A stretch of 64,000 nt of DNA from Devosia sp. (GCF_017744655.1 NZ_JAGIAW010000001.1:62001-126000); one strand, 5' to 3'. Positions 8,419-16,658 are shown, counted from the stretch's first letter. Notes: generated by a model not told the origin, from the letters alone. Numbers and translations are program-made.

Positions 8419-9482
8419 GCGCGATTGCCAAAATGCCGATGAAGGCGCGAGCGGCTTCGCTGAAGACCGTCGCCGATCTCGAAGTGGCAAGGCTGGTCCC
8501 AGACAATTCAGGGCTTGAGGCGGTGGCAGATAAGTATGCCATTGGCATTACGCCGGCTGTGCTGGAACTGATCGATCGCAATGATCCCGTCGATCCGATG
8601 GCGCTGCAGTTCGTGCCGTCTACGGAGGAGCTGCTGACGACGCCGGAGGAGCGCGAGGACCCGATCGGCGATCTCTCTCATTCCCCGGTGGAAGGGATCG
8701 TGCATCGCTATCCCGACCGTGTGCTCCTCAAGGCCGTGCATGTCTGTCCGGTCTATTGCCGCTTCTGTTTCCGCCGCGAAATGGTGGGGCCACAGGGGCT
8801 GGGGACGCTGACTTCGGCCGAGCTCGATGCGGCGATGGACTATATCGCCAGCCATAGGGAAATCTGGGAAGTGATCCTTACCGGCGGCGATCCGCTGGTG
8901 CTGTCGCCGCGGCGGCTGGCTGGGTTGATGGAGCGGCTGAGAGGGATCGAGCACGTCAAAATCGTGCGGTTTCATACGCGCGTGCCGGTGGTCGAGCCGG
9001 AGCGGATCGATGCGGAGATGGTTGCGGCGCTGACATCGAGCGGCAAGACGACTTATCTGGCGGTTCATGCCAATCATCCGCGCGAGTTTTCGCCTGCGGC
9101 CAAGGCGGCGTTCAAGACGCTGGTTGATGGCGGCGTGGTTCTCGTCAGCCAGTCCGTGCTGCTGCGCGGCGTCAATGACGATGTCGAGACATTGGCAGAG
9201 TTGATGCGTGGGTTCGTCGAGAACCGGATAAAGCCCTACTATCTGCACCATCCCGACCTGGCGCCGGGTACGAGCCATTTCCGCATGAGCATTGAAGAGG
9301 GCCAGAAGCTGGTCGCGGCGTTGCGCGGGAGGATTTCGGGGCTGTGTCAGCCGACTTATGTGCTCGATATTCCCGGCGGCTATGGCAAGGCCGATATCGG
9401 AGCGGCGACGGTGTCGGCCGGCGACGGTTGTTTCAAGGTGCGCGACTGGCAGGGCGAAGAGCACGCCTATCCGCCGGTCTGA
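8415..9482 (+). CDS. epmB: EF-P beta-lysylation protein EpmB (lysine 2,3-aminomutase family)
   Basis: This radical-SAM, PLP-dependent aminomutase converts lysine to (R)-beta-lysine, the substrate EpmA loads onto EF-P. The iron-sulfur motif is CPVYCRFC with cysteines at 111, 115 and 118. The likely PLP lysine is Lys325 in DIPGGYGKADIG. Length 355 residues, typical of EpmB and shorter than catabolic KamA enzymes. The ATG at 8415 overlaps the epmA stop (ATGA), so the two are translationally coupled. No EpmC hydroxylase is in the window. Confidence 0.95.
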   Translation: MSAIAKMPMKARAASLKTVADLEVARLVPDNSGLEAVADKYAIGITPAVLELIDRNDPVDPMALQFVPSTEELLTTPEEREDPIGDLSHSPVEGIVHRYPDRVLLKAVHVCPVYCRFCFRREMVGPQGLGTLTSAELDAAMDYIASHREIWEVILTGGDPLVLSPRRLAGLMERLRGIEHVKIVRFHTRVPVVEPERIDAEMVAALTSSGKTTYLAVHANHPREFSPAAKAAFKTLVDGGVVLVSQSVLLRGVNDDVETLAELMRGFVENRIKPYYLHHPDLAPGTSHFRMSIEEGQKLVAALRGRISGLCQPTYVLDIPGGYGKADIGAATVSAGDGCFKVRDWQGEEHAYPPV

Positions 9483-9510
9483 AAAGAAAAGGGGCGCCAG
9501 CGGCGCCCCC
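9482..9510 (-). terminator. Rho-independent terminator of fabV
   Basis: GGGGCGCC and GGCGCCCC form an eight-base stem with loop AGC. Read on the minus strand, the stem is followed by a T-rich tract (complement of AAAAGAAAA), which fits termination of fabV. It lies between convergent epmB and fabV and may also stop epmB less strongly. Confidence 0.8.
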
Positions 9511-9518
9511 TCAAATCC

Positions 9519-10688
9519 TTATTCGACCACGCGGGGATCGACGTCCTTGCTGTAGTCGACGCCGCCGACGGCGAAGCCGAAGAGGCGCATGAATTCTTCG
9601 CGGTACTTTGGCAGGTCGGCCAGCGCGGGTAGCGTCTCGGTGGTGAGATTGGCCCAGCGCTTTTCGAGTTCCTTCTGCATCGGGGCAGAGAGTTCCCAAT
9701 CGTCGACGCGGATGCGGCTCTCGTCGTCGAGGGCCACGTCGCCCTGCAGCTTTTCGCGGAAGAGGCGATCGATCTGGTGGATCGGGCCTTCGCCGAGGCC
9801 CATTTCGTCCTCGACCTTGATCAGCAGCGTGCCATAGAGCGGCACGACGGGGATGGCCGAGCTTGCCTGGGTGACGACGGCTTTCAATGCCACGACATTG
9901 GCGGATTTTTCGCCATGCGTTGCGCGGATCGCCTTCGCGGCGCGGTCGAGGTCGCCCTTGGCCTTGCCCAAAGTGCCCTTGTGGTAGATCGGCCAGGTCA
10001 GTTCGGAGCCGAGATAGGTGTAGTTGAGGCTGAGGAAGCCGTCAGCCAGAACGCCGGCATCGGACAGGGCCTTGATCCAGAGTTCCCAATCTTCGCCGCC
10101 CATGACCTTGATGGTCGCCTGGGCTTCTTCCTCGGTCGCCGGGTCGACGGTGATTTCGGAAACTTCGCCGGTGGCGGTGTTGAGCGTCTTGGAAGTCACC
10201 TGCTGGCCATAGGGTTTTATAGCCGAGCGATAGGTGACGCCGTCCTTGGGGTCGGTGCGGACCGGGGAGGCGAGGGAATAGACGATGAGATCGACCTGGC
10301 CGAGATTGGCCTTGATCGCCTCGATGGTCTCGGCCTTGATCGCGTCGGAGAAGGCGTCGCCTTCGATGGTGACGGCCTTGCGGCCGGCAGCGCGGGCGCG
10401 GTTTTCGAAGGCGCGGTTATTGTACCAGCCGGCGGAGGCGGGACGGTTCTCGGCCGGCTCGCGCTCGAAGGACACGCCGACAGTATCGGCATCGCTGCCG
10501 AAGGTGGTGACGATGCGCGAGGCGAGGCCATAGCCCGTCGAGCAGCCGAGCACGAGCACGCGCTTGCGATCCGAAGGAATGGCACCCTTGATGACGACGT
10601 GGTCGATCTGGTGCTGCACATTGGCGGCGCAGCCCGTGGGGTGGGCGGTGACGCAGATGAAGCCGCGGATTTTGGGCTCGATAATCAT
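9519..10688 (-). CDS. fabV: Enoyl-ACP/trans-2-enoyl-CoA reductase FabV
   Basis: FabV reduces enoyl-ACP with NADH in the last step of fatty acid elongation, and family members are usually triclosan-tolerant. The 389 residues begin with MIIEPKIRGFICVTAHPTGC. The cofactor loop LVLGCSTGYGLASRI is at 46-60. The catalytic Tyr-x8-Lys pair is Tyr235 and Lys244 in PIYHKGTLGKAK, the same positions as in characterised FabV enzymes. A GGAG site lies upstream of the ATG at 10688. It is a single gene with its own terminator. Whether a FabI also exists elsewhere cannot be told from here. Confidence 0.96.
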   Translation of the reverse strand: MIIEPKIRGFICVTAHPTGCAANVQHQIDHVVIKGAIPSDRKRVLVLGCSTGYGLASRIVTTFGSDADTVGVSFEREPAENRPASAGWYNNRAFENRARAAGRKAVTIEGDAFSDAIKAETIEAIKANLGQVDLIVYSLASPVRTDPKDGVTYRSAIKPYGQQVTSKTLNTATGEVSEITVDPATEEEAQATIKVMGGEDWELWIKALSDAGVLADGFLSLNYTYLGSELTWPIYHKGTLGKAKGDLDRAAKAIRATHGEKSANVVALKAVVTQASSAIPVVPLYGTLLIKVEDEMGLGEGPIHQIDRLFREKLQGDVALDDESRIRVDDWELSAPMQKELEKRWANLTTETLPALADLPKYREEFMRLFGFAVGGVDYSKDVDPRVVE

Positions 10689-10916
10689 GGGATTTTCTCC
10701 TCGATCTTAAGAAGCCAATAGCGGGATTGGCGGCCGAGTTCCAGTCAGTGCGTCAGGTTTTGCCCGTTCGACAGGGGGATACCTGAAACTGTGCTGGTGC
10801 TTGAGCAGCAAGCTTTTCCACAATTGCGGTGTGTTCAAGGCTGGTTCGTGACCGGGCTCTGCTGTCCTATTCGAGCCGAGTCGGGCCCCAAAGCTGACAA
10901 CTCGAAGAGGCAATTC

Positions 10917-12032
10917 ATGTCCCAGGTCACCCTTCCGCTGCCCAATCGCTCGCTTGCTATCGGCAAGCGGCCGTTTTCCATGCCGGCGGCGTTCCTCTTT
11001 ACGGTCGTCATGTTGACGGGTCTGGCGCTCGGCCTTGTCTGGTGGCAGGGGCCGGGCCTGTGGCGCGATTGGCAGATCAATCAGGACCCACGCACGGTGG
11101 AGGATTGGGATCTGCGCGACGGCGAATGCAGTTCGCGCCGCGGGCTCACCGATTGCGAGGCTGATATTACCTATCGCGTCGATGGGCAGAGTTTTGAGAA
11201 GCATATCTCGCTGGCCTTCCTCGATTTTTCGAGCGGCGACTACATGGTCGACGTGGTGATTTCGCGCGACGATCCGGAACTGGCGACGCTGAGCCTCGGG
11301 CTCGACATGCTGTGGAACCGACTGGCGGTTTTTGCTGTGTTCATGCTGCTCTTTGGCGGTGGTGCCATTGCGACCATCATTACGGCGCTGAAGGCAGCCG
11401 GTGCCAATCGTGCGGCGGCGACGCCGGGGCGGTTGACGGTTGTGCCGGTTGACGTGGTCGAGGTGAAGAATGGGGTGGTTTCCTATGTCGACCATCTCAA
11501 GGGGCGCTCGAAGCGTACGACGCGGACGCATTTCGCCAAGGGGCAGGAGCCGCTGATCGGGCTCGACGAGACGGGCAAGCCGGTTGGCGTGGCGGTCAAG
11601 CTTGAGCATGTGGCCATTCCGGTGCTGCTTGATCGCAATCTTGAGCGCGTGGAACTGACCGATATCGAACGTGAGCAGGCGCTGGCGGCCTTCCATGCCG
11701 AGCAGGAACAGCGTGGCGCTCGGCTGGCGGCCAACCCGCCGCCGAAGGCGAAGCGCGGGCCTAATATCGTGCGTGGACTGCTGGCGGGTGGCACCGTGCT
11801 GGTGCTGGCCGTCGTCGCCTTCTTCGGCTTCTGGCTTTACTATGTCACTGTGGCGCCGGACGCCTTTGATGCGGTTGGCATCGAGATCAATAATATCATG
11901 CCTGAGCCGCTCAATACCTGGGGCTGCGAGCAGCTTTATGCGCGGTTTGGCGACGGCAATGCGCCCTATGGCTGTACGGCCGATGACTATGTGAGCTGGA
12001 AGGTCGCCAAGACCGCGAGCAAGGTGAAATGA
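10917..12032 (+). CDS. Unknown three-helix membrane protein
   Basis: Family not recognised. From the ATG at 10917, preceded by AGAGG, the product has 371 residues. Likely membrane helices are at about 24-43 (AAFLFTVVMLTGLALGLVWW), 137-157 (RLAVFAVFMLLFGGGAIATII) and 280-302 (GLLAGGTVLVLAVVAFFGFW). The segment between helices 1 and 2 has a Cys pair (GECSSRRGLTDCEADITY) and the C-terminal tail another (WGCEQLYARFGDGNAPYGC), which suggests extracytoplasmic disulfides. The region between helices 2 and 3 is polar and probably cytoplasmic. It stands alone between fabV and a bidirectional terminator. Confidence 0.75.
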   Translation: MSQVTLPLPNRSLAIGKRPFSMPAAFLFTVVMLTGLALGLVWWQGPGLWRDWQINQDPRTVEDWDLRDGECSSRRGLTDCEADITYRVDGQSFEKHISLAFLDFSSGDYMVDVVISRDDPELATLSLGLDMLWNRLAVFAVFMLLFGGGAIATIITALKAAGANRAAATPGRLTVVPVDVVEVKNGVVSYVDHLKGRSKRTTRTHFAKGQEPLIGLDETGKPVGVAVKLEHVAIPVLLDRNLERVELTDIEREQALAAFHAEQEQRGARLAANPPPKAKRGPNIVRGLLAGGTVLVLAVVAFFGFWLYYVTVAPDAFDAVGIEINNIMPEPLNTWGCEQLYARFGDGNAPYGCTADDYVSWKVAKTASKVK

Positions 12033-12034
12033 CA

Positions 12035-12062
12035 AAGGGCGCCGCGAGGCGCCCTTCTTTTA
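12035..12062. terminator. Terminator between convergent genes
   Basis: AAGGGCGCC pairs with GGCGCCCTT around a GCGA loop, followed by CTTTTATT on the plus strand. It overlaps the stop codon of the GST-like gene on the other strand and could serve both genes. Confidence 0.8.
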
Positions 12063-12704
12063 TTCCTTGGCACGACCAGCCGGGAAAATGCCGGACATGA
12101 CCGTAAAACCTGGGACGCGGCGGACGCGGTCCGTCCAGCGGCGAAGGGCGGGATAATCCTGACGGGAAATGCCGCCTTCTTCGCTCAGCATCACATAGGG
12201 GAAGCAGGCGATGTCGGCGGTGGTCGGATGGCTCGGAGAGCAGAGCCAGTCGCGGCCAGATTTTTCGCCGAACCAGAGGTGCTCATCCATCAGGCGGAAA
12301 ATGCGATGGGCGCCCTTTTGGGATTTCTCGATGTCGAAATTGTAGCCATAGCCGAGCGCGAGACGGGCGGCAGATGAGGTCGAGGTGATGTCGTCGGCAA
12401 CCGAATGCCAGCGCAGCACTTCGGCAGTGACGGCTGGATCATCGGGGAACCATTTTCCGGACGTGTCGTACTTTTTCGCCAGATAGGCGAGGATGGCGCC
12501 GGAATCCGAGAGGGTGAGCTCATCGTCCTTGAGCACTGGCAACTGGCCGAAGGGGTTCATGCGCAGAAACCAGTCCGCCTTGTGCTGGCGGCCGGGGAAG
12601 AAGTCCACCGGCACGATCTCGAAGGGCAGGTTGAGGATATTCATGAGCAGCCGCAGCTTGTAGCAGTTGCCCGAGAGCTCGAAGTCGTAAAGCGTTATGG
12701 TCAT
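12060..12704 (-). CDS. Glutathione S-transferase-like protein (NdmE-type partner candidate)
   Basis: A 214-residue cytosolic protein with a GST thioredoxin-like N-domain (TITLYDFELSGNCYKLRLLMNIL; MNPFGQLPVLKDDELTLSDSGAILAYLAKKY) and an all-helical C-domain (HPTTADIACFPYVML; YPALRRWTDRVRRVPGF). The Ser11 region could be the glutathione-activating site. The gene starts two bases after the stop of the Rieske-reductase fusion, so they are co-translated. In the caffeine N-demethylase system of Pseudomonas putida, the GST homologue NdmE holds an oxygenase lacking its own Rieske domain (NdmC) and the Rieske-bearing reductase (NdmD) together. The same three gene types are adjacent here, so a structural rather than catalytic role is a reasonable inference. 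Confidence 0.85.
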   Translation of the reverse strand: MTITLYDFELSGNCYKLRLLMNILNLPFEIVPVDFFPGRQHKADWFLRMNPFGQLPVLKDDELTLSDSGAILAYLAKKYDTSGKWFPDDPAVTAEVLRWHSVADDITSTSSAARLALGYGYNFDIEKSQKGAHRIFRLMDEHLWFGEKSGRDWLCSPSHPTTADIACFPYVMLSEEGGISRQDYPALRRWTDRVRRVPGFTVMSGIFPAGRAKE

Positions 12705-12706
12705 TA

Positions 12707-14413
12707 TCAGATATCCAGCACGAGGCGGCCAGATTTGGCGCGGCTGACACAGGTCATCATGCAGGTGTTGGAGGCCTTCTCGGTCTTGTTGAGATAGACG
12801 TCCTGGTGGTCGACCTCGCCCTCCATGACCGTGGTGAGGCAGGTGCCGCAGGCGCCTTGCTCGCAGGAGGAGGGGACAGTCAGGCCGGCTTCGCGCATGG
12901 TTTCGATGATGGTCTTGCCGGCGGGGACGTGGAGAGTCATGGCCGAGCGAGCGAGTTCGACGTCGAAGGCCGACGAACTATCGATCACCTTGTCGTTCTG
13001 GAAATATTCGAAGTGGATCGCATCGTCGGGCCAGCCGAGCGAGGCCGCGGTTTCCTGCACCATTTCGAGCATGGCGCCGGGGCCGCAGATATAGACGTGA
13101 TTGGCGAATTGGTATTGGCCGAGCACTTCGGCGATCTTGGCCTTGATGGCGTCGCGGGCGAGGCCGATGTGGCGGTCGAGCTTGCCATGGAGCGCGGCGA
13201 GTTCGCTCTGGAAGGCAAGGCCGTCACCGGTGCGGGCAAAATAGTGCAGCTCGTAGTTGAGGCTCGACTTGTCGAGGAAGCGGGCCATAGACAGGAGCGG
13301 CGTGATGCCGATGCCGCCGGCGATGAGCACGGTGCGGGTGGCGTCGCGGCGCAGTGGGAAATTGTTGCGTGGCTCGGAAATGGCGAGGACGTCGCCCTCG
13401 CGGACGGTTTCGACGAGAACTTTTGAGCCACCTTTGCTGGCGCTCTCCTGTTTGACACCGATAACGTAGCTCGAGAGATCGCCGGGGCCGTTGGTGATCG
13501 AGTATTGTCTGATCAGGCCATTGGGAAGGTGCACGTCGATATGGGCGCCGGGCTGGAAGGTCGGCAGGTGTTTTCCGTCACGGTCGGCCAGCTCGAAGCC
13601 GATGACGCCATCGGCTGATTTCCACTTGCGCTTGACCACGACGGGCATTGTGTTGCCGCGCGGAATGGCGATGTCGGGCATGGAGGCGAGATCGGCCGAG
13701 ACCTTTTCGAAGACCGGCTGCAGTGGTTCGGGCGCCGGCTTTTTCGCTGCGGCGCGTTCGAGGCGGTCACGCAGCTTGGTCAGGGTTTCGTTGTAGTGGC
13801 GGAGGGTCGCCACTTCGTCGGCGGGCTTTTCGATCAGGCCACGGATGACGGCGCGGCCGGCATCGACGGGCTGGACGAAATAGATCGTTGTGCCAAGGCG
13901 CAGCGCCATGCCGGGGAGGAGGTCGGCCGGCTGGTCATCGGGGGCGAGGCCGGCAAGGCCGGCGAGTACGTCTTCGGGCGCGGCATTGACCGGCATGGGA
14001 CGCAGCGGGAACCAGTCGGAGTTTTCGGCGCCAGCGAAGGGCGCAAATTTCTGGTCGTCATTGGCGGCGGACCAGATAAGGCCGAAGGCCTCTTTGACCG
14101 GATATTTGCGGTTTTCGATGCGGCGAGCCGGGGCATCGGCGGGGTGGGCCGGGATATAGGTGCAGCCGGCCGATTGATTGGCATAGCGCCAGCCATGGTA
14201 CTGGCACTTTAGCTCCTGGCCTTCATTGATGCCGATGGAGAGGCGCACGCCGCGATGCAGGCACCGGTTTTCCCAGACGTTTACATTGCCATCATCGGCG
14301 CGCCAGACGGCGAGCTCACGGCCGAGCAACTGGCCCTGATAGACGTGGCGGAACGGCAGGTCCTCGCTCGAAGCGATGGGATACCAGGTGGGGTCTGAGA
14401 GGGACAGGGGCAT
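12707..14413 (-). CDS. Rieske-FNR-ferredoxin fusion reductase (NdmD-like)
   Basis: A 568-residue electron-transfer protein with three modules. An N-terminal Rieske [2Fe-2S] domain has Cys51-x-His53 and Cys70-x2-His73. After a linker (about 130-250) comes a flavin/NADH oxidoreductase domain with RQYS at 302-305, AGGIGITPL near 365-373 and CGPG at 443-446. The C-terminal plant-type [2Fe-2S] domain has Cys517, Cys522, Cys525 and Cys555. Ordinary Rieske-oxygenase reductases lack the N-terminal Rieske domain; NdmD of caffeine degraders has exactly this order. I start at the ATG at 14413, though a TTG at 14428 is also possible. The adjacent oxygenase gene lacks Rieske ligands, so this protein probably supplies the missing cluster. 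Confidence 0.9.
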   Translation of the reverse strand: MPLSLSDPTWYPIASSEDLPFRHVYQGQLLGRELAVWRADDGNVNVWENRCLHRGVRLSIGINEGQELKCQYHGWRYANQSAGCTYIPAHPADAPARRIENRKYPVKEAFGLIWSAANDDQKFAPFAGAENSDWFPLRPMPVNAAPEDVLAGLAGLAPDDQPADLLPGMALRLGTTIYFVQPVDAGRAVIRGLIEKPADEVATLRHYNETLTKLRDRLERAAAKKPAPEPLQPVFEKVSADLASMPDIAIPRGNTMPVVVKRKWKSADGVIGFELADRDGKHLPTFQPGAHIDVHLPNGLIRQYSITNGPGDLSSYVIGVKQESASKGGSKVLVETVREGDVLAISEPRNNFPLRRDATRTVLIAGGIGITPLLSMARFLDKSSLNYELHYFARTGDGLAFQSELAALHGKLDRHIGLARDAIKAKIAEVLGQYQFANHVYICGPGAMLEMVQETAASLGWPDDAIHFEYFQNDKVIDSSSAFDVELARSAMTLHVPAGKTIIETMREAGLTVPSSCEQGACGTCLTTVMEGEVDHQDVYLNKTEKASNTCMMTCVSRAKSGRLVLDI

Positions 14414-14504
14414 GTCGATCAGATCCAAAGTACAGGGATCGCGCCACGATCGAATATTTGGTCACAAACCGCCCTGGCGTACGGGGCGGGTTCGTTTTTG
14501 GGCC

Positions 14505-15401
14505 TTAGGAGGCCTGCGGGATCACGCCGTAGGTGATGCCCTTCTGGCTCAGCCAGCGGCGGTAGGCGATGGCCGACTTGTCGGCGCGGATCGGGGTTTC
14601 CGAGCGCGGGTCGAGCGGCAGTTTCTTGGGGTACTGGTTTTCGAGGATCGGCTTGTCCTGGCCGAAGATCGTCTGCTGGAAGCGGCGCAGGTCGGTCACG
14701 GTCGAATAGGAGTCGATCATCGACTGCAAGAGGTGCGCGCGGCAGGTTTCTTCGGTCATGGGCTGAAGGAAAATGCCGATGACGTCGCGGCGGTTTTCAT
14801 CCTCGGGGCACGACTTGTAGAGGACCGAGCAGAAAGGGTGCGGCACGCGGTAGACATATTCGACTTCCATCGCGCCCGTCGCCGACTTGGCGGCCATGGG
14901 CTGGATGAACTTGCACTTGGTGGCCAGGACTTCGTCGCGTTCTTCGGAAACCTCGACGTCGTATTCCTTGACCTCGGTATGCGGCTCGGAGCCCAGAATG
15001 TCGGTGTGGACATAGGGGAAGTGGCCCATGTCGAGGAAGTTTTCGACCGCGCGAGGGGCGGAGACGTGGATGCCGATGGAGCCGCAGCTCATATTGGTGC
15101 GGTCGGCCTCGGCATATTCCGGGATCGGAAAGAGTTCGGCGGACGGGGTGCCGAGACAGGTCCAGGTGTAGCCATAGGCGGTGCGGACGGGGAGGCGGTC
15201 GAGCACGGTTTCGGCGTCGATCTCGTCGCCGGTTTCCTCGTCGCTCGCGAGCCATACGACCGGCTCGCCATCGAGGCCGCGCGTCAGGGCGATGCGGCGG
15301 TCGAGCAGGAGCGTCGTTTCGACGAGGCCGATGGCGAGTTCATCGGTCGCGGCGACGACGTGCCAAAGGTCGTTGGTAATCTGATCGGGGGCTTTGGGCA
15401 T
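14505..15401 (-). CDS. Rieske-oxygenase alpha-subunit homologue without a Rieske cluster (NdmC-like)
   Basis: The 298 residues contain an intact mononuclear iron catalytic domain: ENFLDMGHFPYVHTD gives Asn121, Asp124, His127 and His132, and GQDKPILENQ gives the probable third ligand Asp249. The N-terminal part keeps the edge of a Rieske fold (DLWHVVAATDEL; LLLDRRIALTRGLDGEPVVWL; YGYTWTCLGTP), but the roughly 50 residues that should carry the CxH and CxxH ligands are replaced by about 20 acidic residues (SDEETGDEIDAETVLDR). It therefore needs electrons from an external Rieske centre, most likely the fusion reductase at 12707. The frame extends upstream into a family A repeat; the ATG at 15401 is the realistic start. 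Substrate unknown; an N- or O-demethylation is a guess from NdmC. Confidence 0.88.
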   Translation of the reverse strand: MPKAPDQITNDLWHVVAATDELAIGLVETTLLLDRRIALTRGLDGEPVVWLASDEETGDEIDAETVLDRLPVRTAYGYTWTCLGTPSAELFPIPEYAEADRTNMSCGSIGIHVSAPRAVENFLDMGHFPYVHTDILGSEPHTEVKEYDVEVSEERDEVLATKCKFIQPMAAKSATGAMEVEYVYRVPHPFCSVLYKSCPEDENRRDVIGIFLQPMTEETCRAHLLQSMIDSYSTVTDLRRFQQTIFGQDKPILENQYPKKLPLDPRSETPIRADKSAIAYRRWLSQKGITYGVIPQAS

Positions 15402-15521
15402 GGGGCTGGTCTCAACTTTGGGTCGAGAATAGCGACCCGGGATGCGAGTGCCAACAAAAAGTGCGCGTGGGTGCTGTGCGGTTAAAGCATGGGCACTTGT
15501 CCACATGCCTGTCCCTCCCAC

Positions 15522-15594
15522 GGTGTCATTCCCGCGAAAGCGGGAATCCCTGTTGAAAGGAAACGGAGGTTCCCGCTTTCGCGGGAATGACACC
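15522..15594. repeat. Palindromic repeat, family A, copy 2
   Basis: Runs from GGTGTCAT to ATGACACC with the CCCGCGAAAGCGGG and CCCGCTTTCGCGGG hairpins. It occupies the divergent promoter region between the NdmC-like gene and the Ldh-family gene. Confidence 0.9.
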
Positions 15595-15623
15595 GTGGCT
15601 AAAACGGGGTGAGGGAGAAACCA

Positions 15624-16658
15624 ATGACTGACGAACTATCGCCGCGCTTTGCCGAGGATCTGGTGCGGAGCCGCGTCGAGGCGCGATTGGCCGAGGCCGG
15701 CGCGAGCGAGGGTTCGCGGGCGGCGGCGATCAAGGCGATGATCCATGCGTCGCTGGTGGGTGTTGATAGCCACGGCGTGCGGTTGACTGGCCACTATTGC
15801 AAGATGCTGGGTGGCGGGCGGCTGAACAAGAACCCGCAGTTGAAGGTGGAAAGCCGCGGCGCGGGGAGCGCCATGGTTCATGGCGATGATGGGGTTGGGC
15901 ATTATGCGGCTTACAAAGCCGTCGAGGTCGGGATCGAGCTGGCGCGGCAGGCTGGTGTCGGCGCGGTGGGCATAAAGCATTCCTCGCATCTGGGTGCGGC
16001 AGGCGCTTATGCGCTGGCGGGGGCGGAGCAGGGTTTTGTCACCTTTGCGACCACCAATACCGACTCCATGGTGGCGCTCTATGATGGGGCGCAGAAGTTC
16101 CACGGCACCAATCCTCTGGCCTTTGCCGCGCCGGTGCCGAATGCGCGGCCGTGGTTGCTCGATATGGCGACCTCGTCCATTCCGCTCAACCGCGTGCTGC
16201 TGCATCGCTCGCTCGACAAGGTGCTTCCAGAGGGCGTTGCCGCGACGCCGGATGGCCAGCCGACGACCGATCCGCATGAAGCCGACATGCTGCTGCCGCT
16301 CGGCGGGGTGGACTATGGCTATAAGGGCGCGGCGCTGGCCGGGGTGGCTACGCTGTTCTCGGCGCTTCTTACAGGCACGACGCTCGATCCCGATTTCATC
16401 CCCATGTATGGCGGCGACGATATTTCTACGCCACGGAATATGGGGCATTTCGTACTGGTGATCGATCCCGACAAGTTTGCCGGGCGCGCAGTTTTTGCGG
16501 CGGCGATTGGGAGCTATCTCGAAAGTCTGCGGGGGTCGCGGGTGCGGACCGGCGGGCGCGTGATGGCGCCGGGGGATCGGGAATGGGAAGAGATGGATCG
16601 GCGGAAGGCTGAGGGGATTCCGGTTGATCCGGATACGGTGAGGTTTTTGGGGCTGTAG
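15624..16658 (+). CDS. Ldh/AllD-family NAD(P)-dependent oxidoreductase
   Basis: A 344-residue member of the malate/L-lactate/ureidoglycolate dehydrogenase family (YlbC, AllD, ComC, YiaK), which reduces 2-keto acids or oxidises 2-hydroxy acids and has a fold distinct from classical MDH. Visible family segments are SLVGVDSHGVRLTGHY with the catalytic-type Asp-Ser-His, GVGAVGIKHSSHLGAAGAYA, ATTNTDSMV, HGTNPLAFAAP and the MGHFVLVIDPDKF motif. The ATG at 15624 has GAGGGAG upstream; an in-frame GTG at 15609 is less likely. It is divergent from the NdmC-like gene. The actual substrate cannot be assigned. Confidence 0.9.
   Translation: MTDELSPRFAEDLVRSRVEARLAEAGASEGSRAAAIKAMIHASLVGVDSHGVRLTGHYCKMLGGGRLNKNPQLKVESRGAGSAMVHGDDGVGHYAAYKAVEVGIELARQAGVGAVGIKHSSHLGAAGAYALAGAEQGFVTFATTNTDSMVALYDGAQKFHGTNPLAFAAPVPNARPWLLDMATSSIPLNRVLLHRSLDKVLPEGVAATPDGQPTTDPHEADMLLPLGGVDYGYKGAALAGVATLFSALLTGTTLDPDFIPMYGGDDISTPRNMGHFVLVIDPDKFAGRAVFAAAIGSYLESLRGSRVRTGGRVMAPGDREWEEMDRRKAEGIPVDPDTVRFLGL

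Noticed and set aside
12060-16658. Purine or caffeine catabolic cluster including the Ldh/AllD-type gene
   Set aside because: The AllD-like gene is divergent and its family is broad; no other purine gene is present, so only the three-gene oxygenase system is claimed.
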